Shown: positions 1-10,029, numbered from the stretch's first letter. The stretch is 64,000 nt of DNA from an uncultured Planktomarina sp. (GCA_905182425.1 CAJJBP010000001.1:62001-126000), one strand, 5' to 3'. Made by a program: numbers and translations. The notes: generated from the sequence alone by a model not told the origin.

Positions 1-247
1 TATCTATATTGTCAACACCGATACCAGCGCGGCCGATTACTTTGAGATTTTTAGCCGCATTTATAACCTTCTCAGTTGCTTTGGTTGCTGAGCGAATTGC
101 AAGGCCATCGTATTGGTCTATCATCGAAAGTAGCTTCTCTTTATTTTTTCCTAAGTCTGGCTCAAAGTCGACTTCGATACCTCGGTCACGGAAAATTTGA
201 ACGGCTGTTTCAGACAGTTTATCGGATACAAGAACTCTGGGGGCCAT
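1..247 (-). CDS. serA: D-3-phosphoglycerate dehydrogenase, N-terminal part (runs off left edge)
   Basis: Only the first ~82 codons are in the window, read on the minus strand from the ATG at 245-247 with AAGGAGAG just upstream. The peptide begins MAPRVLVSDKLSETAVQIFR and continues through a YDGLAIRSATKAT stretch to IGRAGIGVDNID, the typical start of PGDH. The enzyme oxidises 3-phosphoglycerate to 3-phosphohydroxypyruvate, the first step of serine synthesis in the cytoplasm. serC lies 57 bp upstream on the same strand, so the two probably form one operon behind the serC leader. The catalytic and regulatory domains lie outside the window. Confidence 0.93.
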   Translation of the reverse strand, partial: MAPRVLVSDKLSETAVQIFRDRGIEVDFEPDLGKNKEKLLSMIDQYDGLAIRSATKATEKVINAAKNLKVIGRAGIGVDNID

Positions 248-304
248 GTCGGCTCTCCTTATTTTAAAACATTTAAAAGTAGTAGGCCTTTGGCGTAAGC
301 AGAA

Positions 305-1447
305 TTATTGAGCTTCAAGCTCAATCAGGTAAGCCCACTCAAGCCACGGCAACATTGCCTCAATGTCAGCAGTTTCAACGGTAGCACCACACCAGATCCG
401 TAATCCAGCCGGCGCATCTCGATATGCCCCAACATCAAAAGCCACGCCCTGCTCATCCATCCGTTTTGCAATGGCTTTTGCAAAGGCTGATGGATCTTCA
501 ATTCGATTATCTGTAAACTTTAAACAAACAGAAGTAACAGAGCGCGTATCATCATTAATAGCCAGATTAGCAATCCAATGACGAGAACTGCAGAAATCCC
601 ACACAGCTTGTGCGTTAGCTTGTGCACGTCCGATAAGGCCAGCAAGCCCACCAACACTTTTAGCCCAATCCAATGCAAAAAGATAATCTTCAACACAGAG
701 CATAGACGGTGTATTAATCGTTGCACCAGTGAAGATGCCATCAATAAGTTTTCCATTTTTCGTAAGGCGAAAAATCTTGGGTAAAGGCCAACTAGGCGTA
801 TAGCTTTCCAAGCGCTCAACAGCCCTAGGAGACAAAATAAGCACTCCATGTGCTGCTTCACCACCCAGCACTTTTTGCCAGCTAAATGTTGTAGCGTCGA
901 GTTTTTCCCATGGAAGTTCTACGGCAAAAGCGGCCGAGGTTGCGTCGCACAGCGTAAGGCCCACACGGTTGTCAGGTATAAAATCACCGGAAGGCAAGCA
1001 AACACCGGAGGTGGTACCATTCCAAGTGAAACACACGTCATTGTTAAAGTTCAAGCGAGCCATGTCAACGATTTCGCCATACTCAGCTGTGTGCTCTGTA
1101 GCTTCGATTTTAAGTTGTTTTACTACATCACTAACCCAACCCGATCCAAAGCTCTCCCAAGCCACCATCTCAGCAGGCCGAGCGCCTAACATAGACCACA
1201 TCGCCATTTCAAAAGCGCCTGTGTCAGATGCAGGAACAATGCCGACTTTATAGTCTTTCGGAATGTTTAAAACCTGACGTGTTTGCGAAATCGCATCCGC
1301 TAATTTGGTCTTTCCACCTGTCGCACGGTGCGATCGACCCAGCCACGCATTCGACAGAGCATTCAAATTCCATGTTGGAGGTTTGGCACAAGGGCCAGAA
1401 GAAAAACGCGGGTTATCCGGCCGCGTAGCCGGTTGTTTAATAGCCAT
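305..1447 (-). CDS. serC: Phosphoserine aminotransferase
   Basis: This 380-residue class V aminotransferase converts 3-phosphohydroxypyruvate plus glutamate to 3-phosphoserine. The N-terminal region contains [10 protein letters not shown] and WLGRSHRA, typical of the long alphaproteobacterial SerC type. The PLP lysine should be K192 in [15 protein letters not shown]. The length is normal for this subtype. The ATG follows an AGAGG ribosome site, and the leader carries two compact hairpins (see 1460-1510). It lies upstream of serA in the same orientation, and serB is about 0.8 kb away, so all three serine enzymes are clustered here. Confidence 0.95.
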   Translation of the reverse strand: MAIKQPATRPDNPRFSSGPCAKPPTWNLNALSNAWLGRSHRATGGKTKLADAISQTRQVLNIPKDYKVGIVPASDTGAFEMAMWSMLGARPAEMVAWESFGSGWVSDVVKQLKIEATEHTAEYGEIVDMARLNFNNDVCFTWNGTTSGVCLPSGDFIPDNRVGLTLCDATSAAFAVELPWEKLDATTFSWQKVLGGEAAHGVLILSPRAVERLESYTPSWPLPKIFRLTKNGKLIDGIFTGATINTPSMLCVEDYLFALDWAKSVGGLAGLIGRAQANAQAVWDFCSSRHWIANLAINDDTRSVTSVCLKFTDNRIEDPSAFAKAIAKRMDEQGVAFDVGAYRDAPAGLRIWCGATVETADIEAMLPWLEWAYLIELEAQ

Positions 1448-1459
1448 TTTTGCTATCCT

Positions 1460-1510
1460 CTCAGATATACGCCCTTCGTTGGGGAAGGGTGTCCCACTGG
1501 TGGGGGTACC
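1460..1510 (-). promoter_or_regulatory. serC leader hairpins (candidate alphaproteobacterial serC RNA motif)
   Basis: On the minus strand the serC 5' leader holds two adjacent GC-rich hairpins. The first is CCCA-loop-TGGG (plus coordinates 1493-1504). The second is CCCTTC-loop-GAAGGG (1472-1489). The ribosome site GAGAGG and the serC ATG follow closely. Alphaproteobacteria are known to carry a short conserved 'serC motif' RNA (Rfam family) directly upstream of serC-serA, and position, size and two-hairpin form agree. I could not run a covariance model, so the assignment rests on location and structure only. Confidence 0.6.
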
Positions 1511-1612
1511 GTTTAGTTACGAGCGCCACAAGAGCAGAAAAGGATCAAATCAAAATTTCATAGTCCATTAGAGGAGAACTACTTAGCCAATAGGAAACAT
1601 CGACTAAATCCT

Positions 1613-2113
1613 TTAAGGATAAGCGGCACGTAACTGGTCCACTTTTTCCTCAGATACATCGCCTCGTATAATTTCTCTGACAGAACCATCTCGATCTACC
1701 AAAAGCACATATATGTCGTTGCGTCCCTTTAGCCCCATTGCACGGTTAAAAGCACTGCGGCTGGAATAGATTGTAATAGTCCTTGCCCTCATCTTTTGAG
1801 ATGTAATTCCAGACCGCATCCCGTTATCTACGAAAGACCTGAAAATTGCAGCACCTTTTCCAACTACGGGCATTTCCACCCATGCTGGTCCTCCTGTTTC
1901 AGTGAGGCCAAGTCGCTTAACCCATGCATCAATCTTTGGCTGTTGCCGTTGCTTGTAGGCAACAAAAATAATTGTTGTTTCGCCAGGCAAGTCAGCCGGT
2001 AAATTCATACTCCGACCATTCAAGTCATCTGACGTCAATTCAGGGAATTTAATTTCCGCAATAGCTGATGTTGCTAGGAAAACACTTACTGTGATGGCTA
2101 AAAATCTAAACAT
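1613..2113 (-). CDS. Exported protein of unknown function, thioredoxin-like fold suspected
   Basis: I start this 166-residue protein at the ATG at 2111-2113, preceded by GAGGGAA. This gives a clear signal peptide (MFRFLAITVSVFLATSAIA), so a periplasmic location is likely. An upstream in-frame extension would bury the signal. The mature part (DLPGETTIIFVAYKQRQQPKIDAWV, then a basic-rich centre and VLLVDRDGSVREIIRGD) recalls the strand pattern of AhpC/ATP10-like thioredoxin folds. It has no cysteine at all, so it cannot be a thiol redox enzyme. It is divergent from serB with a 113-bp gap. Function unknown. Confidence 0.7.
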   Translation of the reverse strand: MFRFLAITVSVFLATSAIAEIKFPELTSDDLNGRSMNLPADLPGETTIIFVAYKQRQQPKIDAWVKRLGLTETGGPAWVEMPVVGKGAAIFRSFVDNGMRSGITSQKMRARTITIYSSRSAFNRAMGLKGRNDIYVLLVDRDGSVREIIRGDVSEEKVDQLRAAYP

Positions 2114-2226
2114 GGTTTCCCTCAATATTTTATTTATAGTATTTATTCGTTCTGAACAAGCCTTTGGATCACTTGCAAGTCGCTCAACTTCTTGGCACAT
2201 CCAGGGTAATAGATATGAGGTTCGCG

Positions 2227-3108
2227 ATGTTTACCACAACTTTGCTTTGCACGCCTGGCGCTCAAAAAATTACATCCAATTTAGTTCAATCCATCTGCGG
2301 TGCATGGGGTGGGCGCAGCATGAAATGGCTTGCAGCGATGGAGGCCGTTGAATTTGAAATTCTCACTCAACCAGAAAATCTATGGCAAGTTTGGGCAGAA
2401 TTGCAAAAAATTGAAATTGATTTGATTGTGCAATCTTCGAAAAGTAGGCGTAAGAAAATGCTTCTGGCCGATATGGACAGCACAATGATTGAGCAAGAAT
2501 GCATTGATGAATTAGCCATAGAAGCTGGCGTAGGTACTCGTGTAATAGACATTACAGCGCGTGCAATGAATGGCGAGCTTGATTTTGAACAAGCGTTAAA
2601 TGAACGCGTGGGGCTTTTAAAAGGTCTTTCTGAGGAGATCATCGAACAGGTTTACCAAAAACGTGTAACATTTATGCCAGGAAGCGGCACCTTACTCGCG
2701 ACACATCGCGCTCATGAAGGCTATGCCGCACTTGTAAGTGGCGGATTCACAGACTTCACAAAACATGTTGCGGAGGAATTAGGGTTTAACGAACATCGAG
2801 CCAACATCCTTTTAAAAAGTAACGGGCTGCTCACTGGTCAGGTCAGCAATCCGATCTTAGGCCGCGAAGCCAAAGTTTTGGCGCTGAATGAAATTTGTCT
2901 TGCACAAGGCTTAACATTGAATGACGTCTTGGCGGTGGGCGATGGCGCGAATGATTTAGGTATGTTAAAAACCGCAGGTACCGGTGTAGCTTTCCATTCA
3001 AAACCTATCGTGCAAGACCAAGTCACCGTCAGGATCAACCACGGAGATTTGACTGGGTTACTTTTCTTACAAGGTTTCCAAAAATCTGAGTTTGTGCAAC
3101 CTACCTAA
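2227..3108 (+). CDS. serB: Phosphoserine phosphatase
   Basis: This 293-residue HAD-superfamily enzyme removes the phosphate from O-phosphoserine, the last step of serine synthesis. The nucleophile motif is DMDST, with D82 as nucleophile and D84 as acid/base. Downstream are VSGGFTDF (motif II region) and VGDGANDLGML (motif IV metal ligands). The first ~75 residues form the N-terminal extension common in proteobacterial SerB. I chose the ATG at 2227 (MFTTTLLCTP) because GAGG sits 6-7 bases upstream. An earlier ATG at 2215 in the same frame has weaker spacing. It ends 5 bp from the convergent asparaginase gene. Confidence 0.94.
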   Translation: MFTTTLLCTPGAQKITSNLVQSICGAWGGRSMKWLAAMEAVEFEILTQPENLWQVWAELQKIEIDLIVQSSKSRRKKMLLADMDSTMIEQECIDELAIEAGVGTRVIDITARAMNGELDFEQALNERVGLLKGLSEEIIEQVYQKRVTFMPGSGTLLATHRAHEGYAALVSGGFTDFTKHVAEELGFNEHRANILLKSNGLLTGQVSNPILGREAKVLALNEICLAQGLTLNDVLAVGDGANDLGMLKTAGTGVAFHSKPIVQDQVTVRINHGDLTGLLFLQGFQKSEFVQPT

Positions 3109-3113
3109 CAACT

Positions 3114-4091
3114 TCAATCCAGAGCGACCATAATCCTACCAGTCTCCAGGCCGTCCCAATTGAAAATTGGCCCAAGTCGCTTTAAGGCAGATGGGTGTGC
3201 GGCATCCAAAACTCCTAATCGTATCAACAACGCAGTTATTACAGCTTCGCTGGCACGGAACGCTCCATCTTCGATTTTAACGGCTATTCCGATTTTTTTT
3301 CTAGGAATTATTGCAGTAAACACTGCCTCAGCTCCGGTCTTAACGGCAACACCAGGTGCAGCCCGCATCAATTCAGTGCAGGCTCGAGTCTCACCAGCCA
3401 CCAACTCAGGATATTCTAGCATAGCATCTCGCAAACGCGCTGCAGCTTGGCCCAACCTATCCGTCCCGTTTCCCGCAGAACGGGCCATAGCGCGGGCCAA
3501 CCCTGCGATGCTGGTCCCCCAATTTGGAGCTGAGCATCCATCTATGCCATAACCTGAACTGGTTTCATCAGTCATCTCCTCAAAGGCCTCAAACACAGCT
3601 TGCTGCACGGGATGATCAATAAGTTGATAATCCGGCCCCGCGTTCAAATGCTTTCCGAGCGTTAAAAAACCGCTATGTTTACCCGAGCAATTATTATGGT
3701 AGCGACAGGGTGTTTGATCCGTTTTTACCATCATATTGCTAGCCGGAATATCACGTGGCCACTGAGGTCCACAGCGAAAGTCATCATCTGTTTTCCCCAG
3801 ATCTCGAACCCAAGCTTGGACCAGGTCAGAGTGTATTTGTGCCCCTTGATGTGACGCACAAGCTAAAGCAAGCTGGCGGGTATTTAACCCGAATACATCA
3901 GCGGCCCCAGACGTTATCAACGGAAGAGCTTGCAAAATCTTACAGGATGAGCGGGGTAAAATTACTTGAGCAGGATCACCCCAAGCCTGTAAAATCTCGC
4001 CGGCAGAACCACACACAACGGCGTGACCACGATGCTGGCTTTCAAGAAATTCACCGCGCCAAACTTCAACTAAGGGTACTGAACTTAACAT
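3114..4091 (-). CDS. Asparaginase (L-asparaginase II / PF06089-type)
   Basis: This 325-residue protein matches the short proteobacterial asparaginase family that differs from the E. coli AnsA/AnsB fold. It begins VEVWRGEFLESQHRGHAVVC and contains RSSCKILQALPLI, CSGKHSGFLTLGKHL and GYGIDGCSAPN, all conserved in that family. It should hydrolyse asparagine to aspartate and ammonia in the cytoplasm. GGAGGAG lies 5 bases before the ATG, an unusually strong ribosome site. It converges on serB with almost no gap, so terminators must lie inside coding sequence or be Rho-dependent. The ansA/ansB symbols do not apply cleanly. Confidence 0.85.
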   Translation of the reverse strand: MLSSVPLVEVWRGEFLESQHRGHAVVCGSAGEILQAWGDPAQVILPRSSCKILQALPLITSGAADVFGLNTRQLALACASHQGAQIHSDLVQAWVRDLGKTDDDFRCGPQWPRDIPASNMMVKTDQTPCRYHNNCSGKHSGFLTLGKHLNAGPDYQLIDHPVQQAVFEAFEEMTDETSSGYGIDGCSAPNWGTSIAGLARAMARSAGNGTDRLGQAAARLRDAMLEYPELVAGETRACTELMRAAPGVAVKTGAEAVFTAIIPRKKIGIAVKIEDGAFRASEAVITALLIRLGVLDAAHPSALKRLGPIFNWDGLETGRIMVALD

Positions 4092-4251
4092 TTTTTACTC
4101 CTCCAAGCACTTTTTTTTCAACAAGAAGCTATCAGGGGTTTCCTGATAGGCATTCGGTGCGTTAAGTTCGGGTTAAACGAGGTCGGTGAGAGCGGCTAGT
4201 AAAAAATAAAAAATGATAATCAATCTGCGCATTAAATAGAGGCAACAAAAT

Positions 4252-4776
4252 ATGATCAAGAAACTTCTTTTAACAGTGGCTTTCGGGTTTACATGGATAA
4301 CAACCTCATCCATGGCGCAAGAAAGCAGCAATCGCGTGGCGGTCGAAACTGATTGGTCAGTGTTCGAGGAAACAAACCCAAGACAATGCTGGGCCGTTAC
4401 CGTACCCAAGGAAACTGAGAACACCAAAAATGGTAAACTAGTGGAAGTACGTCGTGGTGATATTTTTTTGTACGTATTTTTTAGTCCAGACGAAAGCAAA
4501 CAAGGGTTGGTAGCATTTACAGGCGGATACCCATTTGCAAAGGGCGAGCCCCTGAAACTGGAAATGGATGGGGAGCGTTACGAGTTAGCAACCGAGGATG
4601 ATTGGGCCTGGCCTCCAACCCCAGCAGATGACACAGTCATTATTTCAGCGATGAAGCGTGGCGCTCAGGCAGTAATCACTGGACAGTCTGGCCGCGGAAC
4701 GGTCACAAAAGATACCTTCAGTCTTCTCGGCTTTACCGTGGCGGTTAAAGAGGCAGAAAAACGTTGTTCGGGCTAA
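4252..4776 (+). CDS. IalB-family (invasion-associated locus B) periplasmic protein
   Basis: This 174-residue protein has a signal peptide (KKLLLTVAFGFTWITTSSMA) and a mature domain typical of the IalB family: TDWSVFEETNPRQCWAVTVPKE near the start, a central VAFTGGYPF, and a C-terminal TFSLLGFTVAVKEAEKRC. The two cysteines (CWA and the penultimate Cys) could form a disulphide. The family is common and often multicopy in alphaproteobacteria. The name comes from Bartonella, and in free-living marine bacteria its role is not established. It lies just upstream of rlmN on the same strand, with a 71-bp gap. Confidence 0.8.
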   Translation: MIKKLLLTVAFGFTWITTSSMAQESSNRVAVETDWSVFEETNPRQCWAVTVPKETENTKNGKLVEVRRGDIFLYVFFSPDESKQGLVAFTGGYPFAKGEPLKLEMDGERYELATEDDWAWPPTPADDTVIISAMKRGAQAVITGQSGRGTVTKDTFSLLGFTVAVKEAEKRCSG

Positions 4777-4847
4777 GTCCACTCTGAGCAATTGGCAAAG
4801 ACGTGAGGCCCTGTTAAAGTAGGATCTTACTGATTTGGATAGACCCC

Positions 4848-6035
4848 ATGATTGATGCATCTGTACCTATAACGCAGGACCTTCTAACGATCCCTCGAAA
4901 AATGTCCGCTGGCATCACCAACCTCGTAGGCCTTTCTCGCGAAGAACTGCGTGCAGCGTTAGTAAACGCCGGCACCACCGAGAAACAGGCTAAAATGCGT
5001 GCCGGTCAAATCTGGCAATGGATCTACCAGAAAGGCGTGCGTGAATTTGAGCAAATGACTAATCTTGCCAAAGATTATCGTATTTTTTTAGCTTCAAACT
5101 TCACAATCTCAATTCCTGAAATTGTGTCCAAGCAAATCTCAGTCGATGGAACGCGAAAATATCTTTTACGTATTGCAGGTGGCCATGAGGTTGAAACTGT
5201 ATACATTCCAGAAAAAGACCGCGGGACCCTATGCATCAGCAGCCAAGTCGGCTGCACCCTAACATGTTCGTTCTGCCACACTGGAACTCAAAAATTAGTG
5301 CGTAATCTCACCGCCGCTGAAATTATTGGGCAAGTAATGTTAGCTCGAGATGATTTGGGTGAATGGCCTGAAGCAGGTGTAAAAAATCCACCAAATCAGG
5401 CCCGTCTTTTATCTAATATTGTTCTTATGGGCATGGGAGAGCCACTCTACAATTTTGAGAATGTTCGCGATGCAATGAAAATTGCAATGGACCCTGAAGG
5501 TATCTCTCTGTCGCGTCGCCGTATTACCCTCTCGACGTCAGGTGTCGTGCCAGAGATTGCGCGAACTGCTACAGAAATTGGCTGTCTTTTAGCAATTTCA
5601 TTTCACGCAACCACAGATGAGGTTCGCAATAAATTAGTTCCTATCAACAAACGCTGGAACTTAGAGGTTCTGCTGGACGCGTTGCGAGAATACCCAAAGG
5701 TCAGCAATTCGGAACGAATTACCTTTGAATACGTTATGCTAAAAGGTGTGAATGATACAGATGAAGATGCATATCGATTGGTAGAATTAATCCAAGGTAT
5801 CCCAGCGAAAGTAAACCTTATTCCATTTAATCCTTGGCCAGGCGCGCCCTATGAGCGGTCATCAAACAACAGAATTAGAGCATTCTCCGAAATCGTATAT
5901 CAAGCAGGTTATGCCAGTCCAGTTCGAAAACCTCGCGGCGAGGATATTTTTGCCGCTTGCGGGCAGTTAAAATCAGCCACTGAACGCGCCCGTAAAAGCC
6001 GTAAAGAAATCATCGCTGAAACCGGATTGGGTTAA
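4848..6035 (+). CDS. rlmN: Dual-specificity RNA methyltransferase RlmN
   Basis: This 395-residue radical-SAM enzyme methylates C2 of A2503 in 23S rRNA and of A37 in certain tRNAs. The iron-sulphur motif CTLTCSFC gives C136, C140 and C143. [11 protein letters not shown] and [14 protein letters not shown] are family signatures, and the C-terminal [11 protein letters not shown] carries the catalytic cysteine. The length is normal. The N-terminal [18 protein letters not shown] fits the alphaproteobacterial start, although no strong ribosome site is seen. An inverted repeat overlaps its stop codon and probably ends transcription toward the convergent LOG gene. Confidence 0.95.
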   Translation: MIDASVPITQDLLTIPRKMSAGITNLVGLSREELRAALVNAGTTEKQAKMRAGQIWQWIYQKGVREFEQMTNLAKDYRIFLASNFTISIPEIVSKQISVDGTRKYLLRIAGGHEVETVYIPEKDRGTLCISSQVGCTLTCSFCHTGTQKLVRNLTAAEIIGQVMLARDDLGEWPEAGVKNPPNQARLLSNIVLMGMGEPLYNFENVRDAMKIAMDPEGISLSRRRITLSTSGVVPEIARTATEIGCLLAISFHATTDEVRNKLVPINKRWNLEVLLDALREYPKVSNSERITFEYVMLKGVNDTDEDAYRLVELIQGIPAKVNLIPFNPWPGAPYERSSNNRIRAFSEIVYQAGYASPVRKPRGEDIFAACGQLKSATERARKSRKEIIAETGLG

Positions 6036-6056
6036 TATCTTAAATCAAGATTAACC
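6030..6056. terminator. Inverted repeat between convergent rlmN and LOG genes
   Basis: GGTTAATATCTT and AAGATTAACC form an imperfect dyad (one extra base in the left arm) around a 5-base loop, overlapping the rlmN stop. There is no long T run on either side, so it is at best a weak bidirectional terminator. Its position between two gene ends is the main support. Confidence 0.4.
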
Positions 6057-6097
6057 GATAAATCACTTTAACGGTCAGTTTGCAAAAGCCATGCTAT

Positions 6098-6904
6098 TTA
6101 AGCACGCCAATTTTTAATTTCTGCAATAGCCTGATCTGCTGTCTCAACAAATTTAAATAACTTGAGATCATCCGCAGATATTGTACCTGCATCAGCTAAG
6201 GCATCCCAATTTATAATTGAGCGCCAAAATTTTTCACCAAATAGCAAGAACGGTATGGGTTCCATTCGACCCGTTTGAATAAGCGTCAGGCTTTCAAACA
6301 TCTCATCTAAAGTTCCAAATCCACCAGGAAAAACACACACAGCACTTGCACGCATTAAAAAATGCATTTTTCGGATCGCAAAATAATGAAAATTAAAGCA
6401 CAGCTCGGGTGTAACGTATGCGTTTGGTGCTTGTTCATGTGGCAAAGCTATATTGAGGCCAATTGAATGCCCCCCCGCATCTTGGGCGCCACGATTACCA
6501 GCTTCCATAACTCCCGGGCCACCCCCTGTTACGATAACATCGCTGAAGCCGTCTGATGCACGGGTAATTTTTTTAGAAAACAGACGCGCCTCTTCATAGT
6601 ATCGTGACAAATTACCCAACGTTTCTGAGCAAGTGTTTTTACCCTCAGCGGGCTCTGGAATACGCGCGCCGCCAAACAGCACAATTGTAGATTTTATACC
6701 CTGCTCATCCAACACCAGCTCAGGCTTCAAAAGCTCTAGTTGCAAGCGAATAGGCCGCAACTCATCACTACATAAAAATTCGGCATCATCATAGGCGAGA
6801 CGGTAAGCTGGCGCGCGCGTTTGGGCCGTATCTGGCGCGCCCTCGGCCACCCCCATATCTTCAGGACTGCTGCGCATCACGTGTTTACGTGTCTGGTTTG
6901 CCAT
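6098..6904 (-). CDS. LOG-family protein (TIGR00730-type, cytokinin phosphoribohydrolase-like)
   Basis: A 268-residue Rossmann-like protein. GGGPGVMEAGNRGA (127-140) and PGGFGTLDE (193-201) are the two signature motifs of the LOG / 'lysine decarboxylase' family, which cleaves nucleoside 5'-monophosphates to base and ribose-5-phosphate. The ~70-residue N-terminal extension is typical of the larger bacterial type. I chose the ATG at 6904 (MANQTRKH). An open extension to 7006 would overlap the divergent dehydratase and reads as non-coding. The substrate is unknown; AMP is the usual one tested in the family. Confidence 0.85.
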   Translation of the reverse strand: MANQTRKHVMRSSPEDMGVAEGAPDTAQTRAPAYRLAYDDAEFLCSDELRPIRLQLELLKPELVLDEQGIKSTIVLFGGARIPEPAEGKNTCSETLGNLSRYYEEARLFSKKITRASDGFSDVIVTGGGPGVMEAGNRGAQDAGGHSIGLNIALPHEQAPNAYVTPELCFNFHYFAIRKMHFLMRASAVCVFPGGFGTLDEMFESLTLIQTGRMEPIPFLLFGEKFWRSIINWDALADAGTISADDLKLFKFVETADQAIAEIKNWRA

Positions 6905-6986
6905 AAGATAATCCCACTGTACTTGTTTCAAAATCAAGTTGGGACTATTCGTCAATGGGATGCAAGCAATCAGGAGTAACCGGACC

Positions 6987-7895
6987 ATGAACAGAGAACA
7001 AATCACTACTGCATGGGAGAAAATCCGCCCACATGTACATCGTACGCCAGTAATGGAGACCAGAGCTTTTGGTCATCATCTTTGTTTTAAGCTTGAGCAT
7101 ATGCAGCACACCGGTAGCTTTAAAGCTCGTGGTGCATTGAATTCCCTATTGTCAATGGATGTACCACCAGCAGGTTTGGTGGCAGCTAGCGGTGGTAACC
7201 ATGGTGCGGCGGTTGCTTGGGCTGCTGCACGATTAGGCCACAAAGCCCGTATTTATGTCCCTGAAATTGCAGGTGAAGCTAAGATTAAACTCATCCAAAA
7301 CCTAGGAGCGGATCTTGTTGTTGTCTCAGGCGCATACTCAAACGCATTGGAGATGGCATTAACCTACGAAACCGAGACAGGAGCCGCCCAAATCCACGCA
7401 TTTGACGCTCCAAATACAGTCACGGGGCAAGGAACTGTTATGGCTGAATGGGAAGATCAAGGCTTACAGGCTGATACAGTCCTTATCGCAGTTGGCGGCG
7501 GCGGGCTCATTGGTGGTGCTATGGCTTGGTGCGATAATGGACTCAAAATTGTGGGTGTTGAGCCATTTAATGCACCAACTTTGACCAAAGCCCTCCAGAA
7601 AGGCCCAGGTACACAGGTAGATGTTTCTGGCATTGCTGCCAACGCATTGGGCGCACGTCAGGTTGGCAAAATATGCTACGATTTAGCAAAACAGCGAAAC
7701 CTTGAGACGGTAAATGTAACTGACGAGGCTATCGGGCAAGCCCAACTCTTGATTTGGCAAAATCTTCGCCAATTGGTCGAACCTGCAGGTGCCGCAGCTT
7801 TAGCCGCAGTTCTGAGCGGGGCATATAAGCCAGAGACTGATGAGCGAGTGGCAGTGTTACTATGCGGCGCAAACCCCGCTCCATCCCCATTATAA
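6987..7895 (+). CDS. Threonine/serine dehydratase-like PLP enzyme
   Basis: This 302-residue fold-type II PLP enzyme has HTGSFKARGA with the Schiff-base lysine at K46, the phosphate-adjacent SGGNHG at 68-73, and the glycine-rich GGGGLIGG cofactor loop. It lacks the C-terminal ACT regulatory domain of biosynthetic IlvA, so it resembles catabolic threonine/serine dehydratases, or serine racemase-like and hydroxyaspartate dehydratase-like enzymes. The ATG at 6987 has AGGAG 10 bases upstream. It is divergent from the LOG gene with an 82-bp gap. The exact substrate cannot be read from sequence. Confidence 0.85.
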   Translation: MNREQITTAWEKIRPHVHRTPVMETRAFGHHLCFKLEHMQHTGSFKARGALNSLLSMDVPPAGLVAASGGNHGAAVAWAAARLGHKARIYVPEIAGEAKIKLIQNLGADLVVVSGAYSNALEMALTYETETGAAQIHAFDAPNTVTGQGTVMAEWEDQGLQADTVLIAVGGGGLIGGAMAWCDNGLKIVGVEPFNAPTLTKALQKGPGTQVDVSGIAANALGARQVGKICYDLAKQRNLETVNVTDEAIGQAQLLIWQNLRQLVEPAGAAALAAVLSGAYKPETDERVAVLLCGANPAPSPL

Positions 7896-8016
7896 AATCT
7901 AAAAACACCTGTTACGTCTAAGAAACAAGTTGTTTATGTAAATGATAATCGGGCGTGGACGCGCCTTCATAGTTTCATTATTAACCCATTAAAATATTTT
8001 TATCCTGGAGCCAGTT

Positions 8017-8844
8017 ATGTCAAACGCACAGCTAGAAACAGCAATCGAGGCCGCGTGGGAGTCACGTAACACTATCACTTCAGCAACTACCGGCGAAACT
8101 CGTGACGCAATTGAGGCAACCCTAAATGCTCTCGACAGCGGTTCATTACGGGTGGCCGAACGCCAAGAAAGTGGTGACTGGCATGTGAATCAGTGGGCTA
8201 AAAAAGCCGTTCTCTTAGGCTTTCGTCTTAAAGACATGGAGCTTCAAGCCGGCAGCCCTCAGGGCGCGAGTTGGTGGGACAAAGTCGATAGCAAATGGAA
8301 AGGCTGGGGCGAGGCGGAATGGGGCGCTGCAGGGTTCCGTGCGGTTCCAAATTGTGTTGTTCGTAAATCTGCCTATATCGCGCCTGGCGTTGTACTTATG
8401 CCGTCATTTGTGAACCTCGGTGCATACGTCGACACGGGAACAATGGTAGACACTTGGGCCACTGTGGGCAGCTGTGCTCAAATTGGTAAAAACGTGCACC
8501 TTTCTGGTGGTGTTGGAATTGGTGGAGTTCTTGAACCCATGCAAGCAGGACCAACGATCATTGAAGATAATTGCTTTATCGGGGCGCGTTCTGAGGTGGT
8601 AGAAGGTTGTATCGTACGCGAAGGTGCCGTGTTAGGAATGGGTGTTTTTATCGGAAAATCCACCAAAATAGTTGATCGTGAAACTGGTGAAGTGATGTAT
8701 GGTGAAGTTCCACCCTACTCGGTAGTGGTCGCTGGCTCTATGCCTTCCAAAAATGACATAAACCTTTATTGCGCTGTGATCGTAAAACGTGTTGATGCGA
8801 AAACACGCTCAAAAACTGCTATAAACGAGTTACTACGCGATTAA
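8017..8844 (+). CDS. dapD: Tetrahydrodipicolinate N-succinyltransferase
   Basis: This 275-residue enzyme transfers succinyl from succinyl-CoA to tetrahydrodipicolinate in the succinylase branch of lysine/diaminopimelate synthesis. The helical N-terminal domain (about 1-105) is followed by a left-handed beta-helix of hexapeptide repeats (from [19 protein letters not shown] through [16 protein letters not shown]). [31 protein letters not shown] is nearly diagnostic. GGAG lies about 8 bases before the ATG. dapE is 11 kb downstream in the same orientation, and together they imply the succinylated DAP route. Confidence 0.96.
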   Translation: MSNAQLETAIEAAWESRNTITSATTGETRDAIEATLNALDSGSLRVAERQESGDWHVNQWAKKAVLLGFRLKDMELQAGSPQGASWWDKVDSKWKGWGEAEWGAAGFRAVPNCVVRKSAYIAPGVVLMPSFVNLGAYVDTGTMVDTWATVGSCAQIGKNVHLSGGVGIGGVLEPMQAGPTIIEDNCFIGARSEVVEGCIVREGAVLGMGVFIGKSTKIVDRETGEVMYGEVPPYSVVVAGSMPSKNDINLYCAVIVKRVDAKTRSKTAINELLRD

Positions 8845-9024
8845 TGATAGACCGTAACAGGATCCAGCTAAGTTCCACCACTCTCAGGCCTTGATCCGTA
8901 GTCCCTGGATCATTGTACCGCCATGTGTACCAAAACAAGGCAATTGCGTTGAGCTTGCTGGTATTTAACATATTTTTTTTCAATGATTGCACTTTTGTAA
9001 AGCCATAATTGAAGAGACTGTGAA

Positions 9025-10029
9025 TTAGCTGATGGCTTTCTTATTTTTTTCTTTAAGTCTGTGTCTTAGACGTTCTTGTGCTTCCCCACTTCCATCATGG
9101 AATGTACCAAACCATTTATCCAAGGGCAGAATTCCGTCTGCGTAGTTACACTCAAAGTATTTGTGGTGTAGGTAGTGAGCGTAGCTGTCCGAACTGAAGG
9201 TTCTGTTTTTGCTAGTTCTAATCCGGTCAAAACCCGCATGCCCAGGCGCAGGGCTCAGTCCGGCATGAACTAGTGTCACCATTACAAACGCGGGGTGGAA
9301 AGGAAATAGTAGATATAAAAGAGCGCATGAAAAATAAAACAGATGCTCGATTGGATGCATAGCTAATCCAGACCATGGCCCAGGGTTTATATTTTTGTGA
9401 TGGATCCTGTGCGCCATAGCGTACAGAGGTTCAGAGTGAACAAGTCTGTGGATCAGATAAAAGTGTAAATCGCGCCATAGATGCACGAGTAAGATCATAG
9501 AAATGAAATAGATCCAGTTCTCTTGTACATTAATGACAGATACGTATTCATTTGCGGCAAGCCAAAGTATCCCAATTTCAAACCCAGTCCAAATTGTTAC
9601 GCCACTTGCAAAAGTAAGAAAAATATTATCGATATTCTGATTGCCAAACATAAATTGCTTTGACTTTTCAGACGGCCAACGAGGGTTAAATTTAAACTCT
9701 AAATCTTGGGCTCGTTGCGTATAAAGGCGGTAATGAAACGCACCAAAATAAAGGGCAACTAAAACACTGTTTCGAGCAAAAGCGATCAAAAATACTTTAA
9801 TATTGAGTTGAGCATATGCTTCTAGTGGCGGGGAAAAATAGAACCATGATAAAAGACCAACCAAAACGTAAAATAAATTCCACGGCACAAAATACCCTGG
9901 AATGGAGAATACCCACTTGAGGGCACCTATCGGTTTGAGTGGCCAAACGAACACTGCAGGATAACTAATCCTTTCATCAGGCTTGTAATGTCCCTTTTTG
10001 TCGCGATGCCCATAGTTAGATTCAGCCAA
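9025..10029 (-). CDS. Sterol desaturase / fatty-acid hydroxylase family membrane di-iron protein
   Basis: This 334-residue integral membrane protein has the eight-histidine pattern of the family: HFYLIH (189-194), HRIHH (207-211), H225/H229 in MHPIEH, and HYLHH (285-289). Four or so hydrophobic segments flank them. Members hydroxylate or desaturate lipids (sterols, fatty acids, carotenoids) using a di-iron centre and oxygen; the substrate here is unknown. The first usable start is TTG at 10027-10029 because an in-frame stop lies just upstream, and no strong ribosome site is seen. A decayed paralogue exists at 29345-29863. Confidence 0.85.
   Translation of the reverse strand: MAESNYGHRDKKGHYKPDERISYPAVFVWPLKPIGALKWVFSIPGYFVPWNLFYVLVGLLSWFYFSPPLEAYAQLNIKVFLIAFARNSVLVALYFGAFHYRLYTQRAQDLEFKFNPRWPSEKSKQFMFGNQNIDNIFLTFASGVTIWTGFEIGILWLAANEYVSVINVQENWIYFISMILLVHLWRDLHFYLIHRLVHSEPLYAMAHRIHHKNINPGPWSGLAMHPIEHLFYFSCALLYLLFPFHPAFVMVTLVHAGLSPAPGHAGFDRIRTSKNRTFSSDSYAHYLHHKYFECNYADGILPLDKWFGTFHDGSGEAQERLRHRLKEKNKKAIS

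Noticed and set aside
8893..8912. TGATCC...GGATCA dyad downstream of dapD as a terminator
   Set aside because: Short 6-bp stem, 8-base loop and no T run; not supported.
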